A stretch of DNA of 64,000 bases from Aquabacter sp040049275 (GTDB taxonomy: Bacteria; Pseudomonadota; Alphaproteobacteria; Rhizobiales; Xanthobacteraceae), in NCBI RefSeq assembly GCF_040049275.1, contig NZ_JBDZDT010000005.1:124001-188000 (forward strand), written 5' to 3'. Under the pieces are notes generated by a model. The model was not told the origin of the DNA and searched no databases. It was given only the letters and a program-made list of their open reading frames with translations. Position 1 is the first letter of the stretch. Each line of letters begins with the position of its first letter. This document shows positions 7,686-15,176 of the stretch, in pieces. Both the position numbers and the translations under genes were made by a program.

Positions 7686-8030
7686 TCAGAAGCTCGGCGT
7701 ATCGCCGGGCAGGGGGCTCCACTGGCCGTTGGCCGTGGGATCGCCCGGAGGCGAGGAGCCCATCCAGCCGTCCAGGTTCGGCGGGAAGACGTAATCCTCG
7801 TTACGGCCGTCACCGATGCTGACGTCCGGCTTCACATTGGCGCCGGGGCCGGGATCGAGATAGCTGCCCTGCGGGATCACCGGCAGGTTGATGATGTTGG
7901 GATTGTGCGGGGTGATGGGGATGTGCGGCGCGCTGGTGCTCTGCGCCAAGACCTGCTGGGGCAGGGCCGCGCACAGGACGAGGCCGAGGCCGAAAGCGCC
8001 GCCGCTGATCCAGGAATAAGCCGTCCGCAT
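7686..8030 (-). CDS. hypothetical exported protein, proline/glycine-rich
   Basis: A 114-residue product starting at ATG 8030 (MRTAYSWISGG) has a clear signal peptide: a hydrophobic stretch, then LPQQVLAQS, a likely signal peptidase I site. The mature part is short and low in secondary structure, rich in Pro, Gly, Asn and Asp (APHIPITPHNPNIINLPVIP; GDGRNEDYVFPPNLDGW). An upstream ATG at 8054 is in frame but less suitable. I do not recognise the family. It is convergent with rpsI and divergent from the diguanylate cyclase gene. Confidence 0.65.
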   Translation of the reverse strand: MRTAYSWISGGAFGLGLVLCAALPQQVLAQSTSAPHIPITPHNPNIINLPVIPQGSYLDPGPGANVKPDVSIGDGRNEDYVFPPNLDGWMGSSPPGDPTANGQWSPLPGDTPSF

Positions 8031-8280
8031 TCGAAACCCCCGAATATCTCTCAACTTCGCATAGGCGAGGGCGCGGGGATTGGCAAGCGAGGGGTGCCGG
8101 CATGGCTAAGCCCTCACAATGCCTTATCTATGAGGGCAAGGGGGAGTTCTCCAACATCGCGATCTTGGTTATGTTCAAGACGTAGCTTGCGGCTTGATCA
8201 GGAAGACGCTGGCGAAACCCGAAACGGTCAGTCGTGGCGGGCGCGCGCTTTCTCGGTCTGCCCCCGCGGCGTCAGGCAAT

Positions 8281-9447
8281 ATGAAGATCGATCTGTATAC
8301 GATCCATGTCTTCCTGCTCTGTCTTGCCGGTGCATTCTCCATTGCCTGGTTTGTCTTGTGGCGCACGTATCCGCACGTGCGCGGCATCATGTGGTGGGCG
8401 TTCTCCGTCGCCGTCCTGACCCTCGGCGGCATCTTCGTCGTGCGGAACTATGTCCAGGGCGGCTATGCTTTCCTGGTCATCGGGCATTTGCTGGTCGCCT
8501 TCGGCTTCACTTTGATGTGGGTGGGCGCACGGCGGTTCTACGGCCTTGATGCGCCCTGGCTCGGCGTCGCGCTGATCAATGCCGTGGGTTGCGCCGCCCT
8601 CCTCGCCGCGGGCGAGCATGTGGTGCTGCTCAACCTCGTCTATTCGGTCTCGGCCGCGGTGCCGTTCGCGCTGGTGGTGCGGACGCTCCTGCCGCACGTC
8701 TCCTCCAGCCTCGCCGCCCGGCTGGCCGCGGCGGCGCTGGTGGTGGCCATCGTCGGGGAGATCCTGAGGTTCCTGACGGTGGCGGCCTATGCCAGCGACA
8801 CCATACCCGCGACGCTGACACGTCCGGTGGCGCTGTTCGGCGTGCTCGCCATCGCGTTCGGCTGGACGGTGTGCATGTTCGGCTTCGTGCTGTGCCTGAT
8901 GGAGCGTGTGCGGGCGGAATTGTCGGCCCTCGTGGCGGTGGACGAATTGACGGGCCTTGCCTCACGGCGCCATTTCCAGGACCGCCTCGTGCAGGAACGC
9001 GCCCGCGCGCACCGCACCGGCCGCCCCTTCTGCCTCCTGGTGCTCGACTTCGATGGCTTCAAGGCCATCAACGATGCCTATGGCCACGCCGCCGGGGATC
9101 TCTGCCTGCGCCGTTTCGGCGAGATCGCCTCCGCGCGCCTGCGCCGCAGCGACCTGATCGCGCGCATCGGCGGGGACGAGTTCGGCATCATCATGCCCGA
9201 GACCCGGCTTGAGGAAGCACTGCATGCCGCCGAGGGCCTGCGCGAGGCGCTGCGGGCCCAAACCGTTTCCTGGAAGGACCGGCAGATCGTGCTCGCGGCC
9301 TCCATAGGGGTCACCGAATGGAACCCGGCGCGGGGGCAGTCCATCGAGGATCTGGTGAGCGATGCGGACCGTGCCCTCTACCGGGCCAAGGAAGACGGGC
9401 GCGACCGCGTCGCTGCCTTTCCCGCAGCCCTGAGCCTCGCGCCATGA
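8281..9447 (+). CDS. membrane-bound diguanylate cyclase (GGDEF)
   Basis: Makes the second messenger cyclic di-GMP from two GTP. Starting at ATG 8281 (MKIDLYTIHVFLL) the 388-residue protein has about seven hydrophobic helices in residues 5-215, a membrane sensor part with no recognised ligand fold. A C-terminal GGDEF domain starts at VDELTGLASRRHF. The active site GGDEF is intact at about 297-301, and the inhibitory I-site RRSD lies exactly five residues before it, so product feedback is expected. A start at 8194 would add 29 non-membrane residues. The 3' end overlaps the next gene by four bases (ATGA). Confidence 0.93.
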   Translation: MKIDLYTIHVFLLCLAGAFSIAWFVLWRTYPHVRGIMWWAFSVAVLTLGGIFVVRNYVQGGYAFLVIGHLLVAFGFTLMWVGARRFYGLDAPWLGVALINAVGCAALLAAGEHVVLLNLVYSVSAAVPFALVVRTLLPHVSSSLAARLAAAALVVAIVGEILRFLTVAAYASDTIPATLTRPVALFGVLAIAFGWTVCMFGFVLCLMERVRAELSALVAVDELTGLASRRHFQDRLVQERARAHRTGRPFCLLVLDFDGFKAINDAYGHAAGDLCLRRFGEIASARLRRSDLIARIGGDEFGIIMPETRLEEALHAAEGLREALRAQTVSWKDRQIVLAASIGVTEWNPARGQSIEDLVSDADRALYRAKEDGRDRVAAFPAALSLAP

Positions 9448-10163
9448 AGGCGGGACCCATGACATTCCTGCGTGCATGGCTGCGCCTCGCGGTCTTCGTG
9501 GCCCTGCTTCTTGCGGCCATGCCGGCCCTCGCGGCTCCGGCGCAGATCATCATCCTGCGGCATGGGGAGAAGCAGAACCCCTTCCGCCTGTGCCCGACCG
9601 GGCTGGCCCGCGCGCAGGCGCTCGCGGGGCGCTATCTCGGGCGCGGCGCGCAGGACACGCTCTTCCCCGGCGGCGCGCCGGCCGCCATCTTCGCCATCAC
9701 GCTGCATTCGCTGGAGCTCGCCGCGCCGGCGGCAACGAGCTGGGGCTTGCCCGTGACTACGTATCCGGTGCTTCCCGGCGAAACCTCCGGCTTCACGGAT
9801 GCCCTGGCGGCGCGCACCCGGGAGGCCGTGCGGGCGCTGATGGACGATCTGCGCTGGGCAGGAAAGACGGTGGCGATGGTGTGGGAGCATCACCACATTG
9901 CGAATGCGAAGCTGGAGGCTGCCAATCCGGGCCGGCAGGTCACCTTGCGCCAGCTTCTAAGGCTCGACACCTTGCCGGGCGTTCCCGCCACCTGGCCGAC
10001 CGAGACATTCGATTATTTCTGGATCGTGGATTTCGCCCCCGACGGCACCCCGACACGCTTCACCCTGAAGAAGCAGGTGTTCGACGGCGCCTTTGCCAAG
10101 GTGCCGTCGAATGATTGGGGGGAGCCGGACGGGCTCGGCAAGGCGAGCGGCTGCCTGAGATAG
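9444..10163 (+). CDS. exported histidine phosphatase superfamily protein
   Basis: A 239-residue protein starting inside an ATGA overlap with the diguanylate cyclase gene, implying translational coupling. A signal peptide (LRLAVFVALLLAAMPALAAP) precedes the core, which begins at IIILRHGEKQ, the RHG phosphohistidine motif of branch-1 histidine phosphatases. A second conserved histidine is probably in VWEHHHIAN near residue 150. The mature protein would be periplasmic. Substrate unknown. The pairing with a cyclic-di-GMP synthase is noted but may be only an operon of convenience. Confidence 0.8.
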   Translation: MKAGPMTFLRAWLRLAVFVALLLAAMPALAAPAQIIILRHGEKQNPFRLCPTGLARAQALAGRYLGRGAQDTLFPGGAPAAIFAITLHSLELAAPAATSWGLPVTTYPVLPGETSGFTDALAARTREAVRALMDDLRWAGKTVAMVWEHHHIANAKLEAANPGRQVTLRQLLRLDTLPGVPATWPTETFDYFWIVDFAPDGTPTRFTLKKQVFDGAFAKVPSNDWGEPDGLGKASGCLR

Positions 10164-10185
10164 CGCCCGCCTTCGGTTCAGGTCG

Positions 10186-10518
10186 TCAGCGCACCCAGCG
10201 GCCGGGCACGTAGACCCATGTGCCGCCGCGCCGGACCCAGTTCGGATTCGAATAGCGCCAGCCGGCGCGCGCGGGCATCCACTGGCCGGACACCCAGACA
10301 TAACGGCGGGCGCGGGAACTCCATGTCCAATGTCCCGGCACCCAGACGAAGCCGCGCCGCGGCGGCGGCACGACCTCGCGCCGAAGCGGAGGCGGGGCCA
10401 TCATGGGGCCGCCCGGGCCCCATTGCGCCTCGGCCTGCTCGGCGGCGAGGATGGACAGAACCGGCGCAGCGGCGCCGGCGGCAAAGACGGACGTTAGAAA
10501 ACGACGACGCGACAGCAT
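10186..10518 (-). CDS. Tat-exported YXWGXW/WXXGXW-repeat protein
   Basis: Small exported protein of 110 residues. A twin-arginine signal (LSRRRFLTSVFAAGAAAPVL) is followed by a short Pro-rich linker. Three or four copies of a tryptophan-rich repeat follow: FVWVPGHWTW, YVWVSGQWMP and WVYVPGRWVR, the WxxGxW pattern of the YXWGXW (BcpO-related) family. Function unknown; family members are small envelope proteins in proteobacteria. It ends 22 bp from the convergent phosphatase gene. Confidence 0.82.
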   Translation of the reverse strand: MLSRRRFLTSVFAAGAAAPVLSILAAEQAEAQWGPGGPMMAPPPLRREVVPPPRRGFVWVPGHWTWSSRARRYVWVSGQWMPARAGWRYSNPNWVRRGGTWVYVPGRWVR

Positions 10519-10626
10519 ATGAATGCTCTTTCCATGGGCGCTAAAGGACCCCCCAAGTCCGTTCTGATATCAAAGCATGGCCTAATGACGTGTTTATCGC
10601 GGCGCGTTTCGACGGCCTCCGCCCAC

Positions 10627-10655
10627 TTGACCCTGCGCTCCCGCGGGCCTACCTA
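10627..10655 (+). promoter_or_regulatory. candidate promoter of tRNA-Lys
   Basis: TTGACC (10627-10632), a 17-base spacer and TACCTA (10650-10655) place a transcription start near 10662, seven bases before the mature tRNA. The -35 is close to consensus, the -10 is weak; the support is mostly the position. Confidence 0.45.
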
Positions 10656-10668
10656 ACGCCCCCTCAGT

Positions 10669-10744
10669 GAGCCCGTAGCTCAGCCGGTAGAGCACGTGAC
10701 TTTTAATCATGGGGTCTCGGGTTCGAATCCCGACGGGCTCACCA
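10669..10744 (+). tRNA. tRNA-Lys (anticodon TTT)
   Basis: Full cloverleaf: acceptor GAGCCCG pairs with CGGGCTC, D stem GCTC/GAGC, anticodon stem CGTGA/TCATG, T stem TCGGG/CCCGA with the TTCGAAT loop. The anticodon loop CTTTTAA gives TTT at 10702-10704, decoding lysine AAA/AAG. Discriminator A and an encoded CCA end the gene. It stands alone, with decayed coding sequence downstream. Confidence 0.97.
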
Positions 10745-10857
10745 GAATCCCATGACATTTCAATGAGACCCGACAGGCCTGCGGATCGGCTTCGTGCAGC
10801 CCGGGCTCATGGGGTTAGCGCCACCCTGGATTGCCGAGTCGTCCGGCAAATGGCTGC

Positions 10858-10926
10858 CTACTCGCCCTTATAGGTCGAATAGCTCCACGGCGAGGTGATC
10901 AGGGGCACACGGTAGTGGGCCTCGAG
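10858..10926 (-). pseudogene. 3'-end remnant of a 5-hydroxyisourate hydrolase (transthyretin-like) gene
   Basis: Reading the reverse strand towards the TAG at 10858-10860 gives AHYRVPLITSPWSYSTYKGE followed by the stop. This matches the C-terminal signature of HIU hydrolase (HYHVPLL.SPWSYSTYRGS), the second enzyme of the urate-to-allantoin pathway. Upstream of about 10926 the frame loses any family similarity, and the surrounding 370 bp (10745-11117) hold no intact gene. So only the last 22 codons or so survive, about 115 bp from the 3' end of tRNA-Lys. The assignment rests on one short but highly characteristic stretch. Confidence 0.72.
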
Positions 10927-10982
10927 GCCGGCAAGGCAAGCCGGACATCCCCGCGAGCCCCCCGCCCATTGCTAAGAACAAG

Positions 10983-11100
10983 TCACGTGCGCGGAGGATC
11001 GTCAACCAGAGCGATAGCCTCGCGCAAGCTACTTCCTGTCAGGTTAGGCATTTCCAGGAAGCCCTGAGGGGGATCTTCAAGGCTGGCGATAAGAAATTCT
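10983..11100 (-). other. coding-like remnant of unknown origin in the tRNA-chemoreceptor gap
   Basis: On the reverse strand, one frame reads QEFLIASLEDPPQGFLEMP and ends SLREAIALVDDPPRT before TGA at 10983-10985. The FLIxSLxDP start recalls the N-terminus of HigA-type addiction-module antitoxins, but the rest does not follow that family and there is no start codon with a ribosome binding site. It may be a second decayed gene or chance. Together with the hydroxyisourate hydrolase tail it accounts for much of the gene-free stretch 10745-11117. Confidence 0.2.
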
Positions 11101-11117
11101 TGGCTAGGGGGCGCGAC

Positions 11118-13307
11118 GTGTCGGCAAATCCCGCTATTGCATCCGATCATTTGCTGAACGGGATGGTTCAGGCAGAGAGCAGTCGGCTTCCCGGAAACAA
11201 GCGAGGCGCGCTCTCCAGGAGCCTGTCGCTCGCCGTGATCCTGCGGACCCTCTTTGGCGCCACGGCAGCCATTTCCGTGGCGACCCTCTCTTTCCTTATT
11301 TATCATAACCTCAACGTGCTTTCGGAAAGCGCGCGCGTGGTCCGGGTGTCGGAGGCCGGCCGCGAGATGTTCACGGCGCTTCAGAACATCCGCATTCAGA
11401 CCGGTCCGACGATCGTTGCGCTTGCCTACGGACTGCCGGCGAGCCCGGCCTTCTTTGACACCCTCAAGGCGGCCCAGGCGAAGGCCGAGCCCGCTTTGGA
11501 GCGCGTTCTCAGCCTTTGCAGCCAGATGGACTGCACCGGCGGCAAGCCGGCGGTCTTCGAGGGGCTGCCGGCGAGCCTCGCAAAGCTGAAGGCCATGCGG
11601 GTGGAGGCGGATCAGGCGCTGAAGCTCTCGCTCCCGCAGCGGTCGGCGAATGTGACCAAGGATTTCAGCGCGGCCGCGACCGACGTCATCAACCGCCTCG
11701 AGGCGATCTCCTTCACCCTCGGCGAAACCATTCGAATGGTGGATTCCACCACCGCGGAGCTGATGGCCATCAAGCAGGCGGCCTGGACCGCCCGCGACGG
11801 CATCGATCTCGAGCGCATGAACCTCTCGGACTCCCGCAACGAGGGCAAGCTGACCCCTGCGATCGACCGGAAGATGTCCGAGTTGCGCGGCCAGGCCGTG
11901 ACGCACTGGGCGGTGGTAAAGGACTTGGCCGCTCGCCCGGGCGTGTCTCCCCAACTCACGGGACTGGTGGAGAAGGCCCAGACCGACGTGTTCGGCGAAT
12001 ACGAGAAAGTGCGCAAGAAGGCCTATGACGAGGTCGTCTCCGGCCGGGAGCCCTCGCTCTCCGACGATGCCTTCAATCGCCGTGGCAACGCGGCTCTGGA
12101 GGCCATTGCAGACATCCCGAACACGGCGATGCGGCTTGCGCAGGAACACGCGGAAGAGAACTACGCGGTGGCGAAGAACCTGCTGCTGGTGCAGAGCGGC
12201 GCCCTCGTCGTCGTGCTGGTGATCGCCATTGCCGGCTTCGTCATCGTCCAGCGCCGCGTCATCGGGCCCATCACCGGCATGACCGGGGCCATGGGCGCGC
12301 TCGCGGCCGGCGATCTCGATGTGGAGATCCACGGCGCCAGCCGCTCCGACGAGATCGGCAACATGGCGCGCGCGGTCGAGGTGTTCAAGCAGAACGCCAT
12401 CGAGCGCCACCACCTGGAGGAAGAGGCCGAGCGCATGAAGGGCGTCGCCGAGGCCGAGAAGCGCCGCGCGCTCTACGAGCTCGCCCAGGGCTTCGACGCC
12501 AAGGTGGGCGACCTCATCGATTCCCTCGTCACCGCCTCCGGGCAGCTCGAGACCACCGCCAACGACATGACCAGCACCGCCGCCCGCACCACCCAGCAGT
12601 CGAGCTCGCTGGCGGAATCCGCGCGCAGCACCGGCGCCAGCGTGCAGGCGGTGGCGGCGGCGGCGGAGGAATTGTCCTCCTCGGCCAACGAGATCGGCAC
12701 CCAGATCAGCCAGACCGCCAGCGCCGCCCAGAACGCGGTGGAGGACGTGCGCCACACCGACGTGACCGTGCAGGCGCTGTCCACCAGCGCCGAGCGGATC
12801 GAGACGGTGGTGGCGCTGATCAACGACATCGCGGCGCGCACCAATCTCCTCGCGCTGAACGCCACCATCGAGGCGGCGCGGGCGGGCGAAGCGGGGCGCG
12901 GCTTTGCCGTGGTGGCGGGCGAGGTGAAAGACCTCGCCAACCAGACCCTGAAGGCGACCACGGAGATCGGCACCCAGATCAAGGAGCTGCAGCAGGTGAC
13001 GGTGAATGCGGCCGGCGCCATCCAGGCCATCGGCGCGACCATCGGCCGGGTCTCGGACATCTCCAACGCCATCGCCGCGGCGGCGGAGGAGCAGCATTCG
13101 GCGACTTCCGAGATCGCGAGCCGGGTGGCCCAGGCGGCGCAGGGCACGGACGATGTGACGCGCAGCATCGACGATGTGCGCGATGCGGCCTCGATCACCG
13201 GCACCTCGGCGGCGGCGGTGCTCACCTCCGCCCGCGACCTCGCCCGCACCTCCGCCGAGCTGCGCCGCGAGATGCAGGTGTTCCTCTCAGGCATCGAAGC
13301 GGCGTGA
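11118..13307 (+). CDS. methyl-accepting chemotaxis protein
   Basis: Transmembrane chemoreceptor of about 729 residues. A first membrane helix (ILRTLFGATAAISVATL) and a second (SGALVVVLVIAIAGFVIV, near residue 365) flank a periplasmic helical sensor of roughly 300 residues. A HAMP domain follows (GDLDVEIHGASRSDEIGNM), then a coiled-coil signalling domain with the highly conserved hairpin tip IAARTNLLALNATIEAARAG. No C-terminal CheR-docking pentapeptide is present. GTG 11118 has AGGGGGC six bases upstream; ATG 11163 is an alternative. No chemotaxis genes adjoin, so it must signal to a cluster elsewhere. Ligand unknown. Confidence 0.95.
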   Translation: MSANPAIASDHLLNGMVQAESSRLPGNKRGALSRSLSLAVILRTLFGATAAISVATLSFLIYHNLNVLSESARVVRVSEAGREMFTALQNIRIQTGPTIVALAYGLPASPAFFDTLKAAQAKAEPALERVLSLCSQMDCTGGKPAVFEGLPASLAKLKAMRVEADQALKLSLPQRSANVTKDFSAAATDVINRLEAISFTLGETIRMVDSTTAELMAIKQAAWTARDGIDLERMNLSDSRNEGKLTPAIDRKMSELRGQAVTHWAVVKDLAARPGVSPQLTGLVEKAQTDVFGEYEKVRKKAYDEVVSGREPSLSDDAFNRRGNAALEAIADIPNTAMRLAQEHAEENYAVAKNLLLVQSGALVVVLVIAIAGFVIVQRRVIGPITGMTGAMGALAAGDLDVEIHGASRSDEIGNMARAVEVFKQNAIERHHLEEEAERMKGVAEAEKRRALYELAQGFDAKVGDLIDSLVTASGQLETTANDMTSTAARTTQQSSSLAESARSTGASVQAVAAAAEELSSSANEIGTQISQTASAAQNAVEDVRHTDVTVQALSTSAERIETVVALINDIAARTNLLALNATIEAARAGEAGRGFAVVAGEVKDLANQTLKATTEIGTQIKELQQVTVNAAGAIQAIGATIGRVSDISNAIAAAAEEQHSATSEIASRVAQAAQGTDDVTRSIDDVRDAASITGTSAAAVLTSARDLARTSAELRREMQVFLSGIEAA

Positions 13308-13316
13308 GGGGCTGAC

Positions 13317-13345
13317 GCCGACGGCATCAATATTGCGCCGTCGGC
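13317..13345 (+). terminator. hairpin after the chemoreceptor gene
   Basis: A perfect 9-bp stem (GCCGACGGC / GCCGTCGGC) with an 11-base loop lies about 10 bp after the stop codon. There is no T run, so it may stabilise the message end rather than terminate on its own. Confidence 0.45.
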
Positions 13346-13457
13346 CATCCTCTGTGCGGGTGTTCCGCCACCGGCGGCGCGCGCCCAGCGAAGCGCCATT
13401 GTGCGCCATTGACCCACATACCGCGGGCGCGCACCATCCTCACCCAAGGAGCGCGAC

Positions 13458-14621
13458 ATGCCTGTGATCAACCGCATCGCCGACGCCGCGGATGAGCTGA
13501 CCCAGTGGCGGCGGCATCTGCACGAGACGCCGGAGCTGATGTATGACCTGCCCGAAACCTCCGCCTTCGTGGCCGAGCGGCTGCGGGAGTTCGGCTGCGA
13601 TGAGGTGGTCACGGGCATAGGCCGCACGGGCGTCGTCGGCGTGATCAAGGGCCAGGGCGACGGGCGCACCATCGCCCTGCGCGCGGACATGGATGCGCTG
13701 CCCATCCTGGAGCGCACGGGGGCGGACTATGCCTCCAAGAATCCCGGCAAGATGCATGCGTGCGGCCATGACGGGCACACCACCATGCTGCTCGGCGCGG
13801 CGCGCCACCTCGTGGAGACCCGCGCTTTCTCCGGCACCGCGATCATGGTGTTCCAGCCGGCGGAAGAGGGCGGCGCCGGGGGGCTCGCCATGGTGAAGGA
13901 CGGCCTCATGGAGCGCTTCGCCATCGAGGAGGTCTACGGCATGCACAATCTGCCGGGCCTGCCACTGGGCCGCTTCGCCATGCGCGACGGCCCCATCATG
14001 GCCGCTGCCGACCATGTGGAGATCACGATTGAAGGGCGCGGCGCCCATGCCGCCAAGCCCAATGAGGGCGTGGACGTGGTGCTCACGGGGGCCTCCGTCG
14101 TCACCGCGCTCCAGCAGGTGGTGGCGCGCAATGTGGACCCGCTGTCTTCGGGCGTGCTTTCCATCTCCATGTTCCATGCGGGCGAAGCGGACAATGTGCT
14201 GCCGCACAGCGCCAAGCTCATCGGCACCATGCGCAGCCTGAGCCCCACGGTGCGCGAGCAATTGCGCGCGCGCGTGAAGCAGGTGGCGGAAGGGGTTGGC
14301 GCGGCCTTCGGCGCGACGGTGACGGTGGAGATCGAGGAGGGTTATCCCGCCACCCGCAACCATTCCGCCCAGACCGCCGTCGCCCAGGAAGTGGCAGAGG
14401 ACGTGGCCGGCGCGGCGCAGGTGGATGGCGACGCCCCACCTTTGATGGCGGCGGAGGACTTCGCCTACATGCTGGAGGCCAGGCCGGGGGCCTATATCTT
14501 CATCGGCAACGGCGAGAGCGCGGGCCTGCACCACCCGGCCTACGACTTCAACGATGCCGCGCTGCCGCTGGGCGCGTCTTATTGGGTGCGACTGGTGGAA
14601 CGGGCGCTGCCTTTGGGGTGA
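13458..14621 (+). CDS. M20-family amidohydrolase (hippurate hydrolase-like)
   Basis: Metal-dependent amidohydrolase of 387 residues, peptidase family M20D. The N-terminus ELTQWRRHLHETPELMYD, the metal-site motif ALRADMDALP, HACGHDGHT (residues 100-108), FQPAEEGGAGG and the late GLHHPAYDFND match hippurate hydrolase/N-acyl-amino-acid amidohydrolases. Substrates in this family include N-benzoylglycine and N-acetyl amino acids; which one applies is not visible. ATG 13458 follows AAGGAGCGCGAC. It stands alone, with no transporter next to it. Confidence 0.93.
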   Translation: MPVINRIADAADELTQWRRHLHETPELMYDLPETSAFVAERLREFGCDEVVTGIGRTGVVGVIKGQGDGRTIALRADMDALPILERTGADYASKNPGKMHACGHDGHTTMLLGAARHLVETRAFSGTAIMVFQPAEEGGAGGLAMVKDGLMERFAIEEVYGMHNLPGLPLGRFAMRDGPIMAAADHVEITIEGRGAHAAKPNEGVDVVLTGASVVTALQQVVARNVDPLSSGVLSISMFHAGEADNVLPHSAKLIGTMRSLSPTVREQLRARVKQVAEGVGAAFGATVTVEIEEGYPATRNHSAQTAVAQEVAEDVAGAAQVDGDAPPLMAAEDFAYMLEARPGAYIFIGNGESAGLHHPAYDFNDAALPLGASYWVRLVERALPLG

Positions 14622-14635
14622 ATGTCCTACACGCC

Positions 14636-14921
14636 GTCATGCCCGGGCTTGACCCGGGCATCTGTTCGCCCGGGTCGGCATTGAGGACGGCCGTGCCCCC
14701 TCTCCCCGTGAGGGAGAGGGCTGGGGTGAGGGGGAACCACCCTCTCCAATCCTGAAACGCTGGAGCCCCCTCACCCGCCGCCTGCAGCGTCGACCTCTCC
14801 CCCTCGGGGAGAGGTAAAAAACTCAGCCATCCGCGTCCTTGGGCGAGTATTGCAACGGCCCCCTTGAAGGGGGAGGGAGCCTGGCGCGCGTAGAGATCCC
14901 CGGATCAAGTCCGGGGATGAC
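14636..14921. repeat. cluster of intergenic palindromic repeats between hipO-like gene and tusA
   Basis: This roughly 300-bp gap contains no gene. It opens with GCCCGGGCTTGACCCGGGC (14641-14659), holds a CCCTCTCCCC-type repeat pair at 14696-14815 (TCTCCCCGTGAGGGAGAGGG, then CTCTCCCCCTCGGGGAGAGG in the same gap), and closes with CCCCGGATCAAGTCCGGGG (14898-14916). The first and last are short palindromes of the type also seen near 35764. Such repeats are common between genes in high-GC alphaproteobacteria and may form RNA hairpins. Confidence 0.8.
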
Positions 14922-14927
14922 GCGCGC

Positions 14928-15176
14928 TCAGCCCGCCCGCCGCAGCGTGAAGGTCAGGACCCCCGCCTCGCACGTCTTGCCCTCGAACGCATTCCCCGTC
15001 TCCCGTGCGAGATGGGGAATGTCGATCACCGACATGGGATCCGTGCAGGTCACCACCAGCACTGTCCCCGGCGGCAGCCCCGCCAGCGCCTTGCGGGTGC
15101 GCAAGGCGGGTAGGGGGCATTTCAGGCCCTTCAGGTCCAGATGGACCGTCGCGGCCCCAGCCGCCTCAGCACTCAC
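14928..15176 (-). CDS. TusA-like sulfurtransferase
   Basis: Small SirA/TusA/YeeD-type protein of 82 residues with the family signature LDLKGLKCPLPALRTRKAL; the single catalytic cysteine is in KCPLP near residue 19. It starts at GTG 15176 inside a GTGA overlap with the end of gltX, so translation is probably coupled. TusA relays persulfide sulfur, for example for tRNA thiolation or molybdenum cofactor work; the partner here is not visible. The coupling with glutamyl-tRNA synthetase is suggestive because TusA acts on tRNA-Glu/Lys/Gln 2-thiouridine in E. coli, but that is inference. Confidence 0.86.
   Translation of the reverse strand: MSAEAAGAATVHLDLKGLKCPLPALRTRKALAGLPPGTVLVVTCTDPMSVIDIPHLARETGNAFEGKTCEAGVLTFTLRRAG

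Noticed and set aside
10983..11100. Complete addiction-module antitoxin gene
   Set aside because: Only the FLIxSLxDP start recalls that family; no start codon, no full domain and no toxin gene are present.
10669..11117. Integrative element attached to tRNA-Lys
   Set aside because: No integrase gene is near and I see no direct repeat of the tRNA 3' end downstream; only decayed fragments remain.
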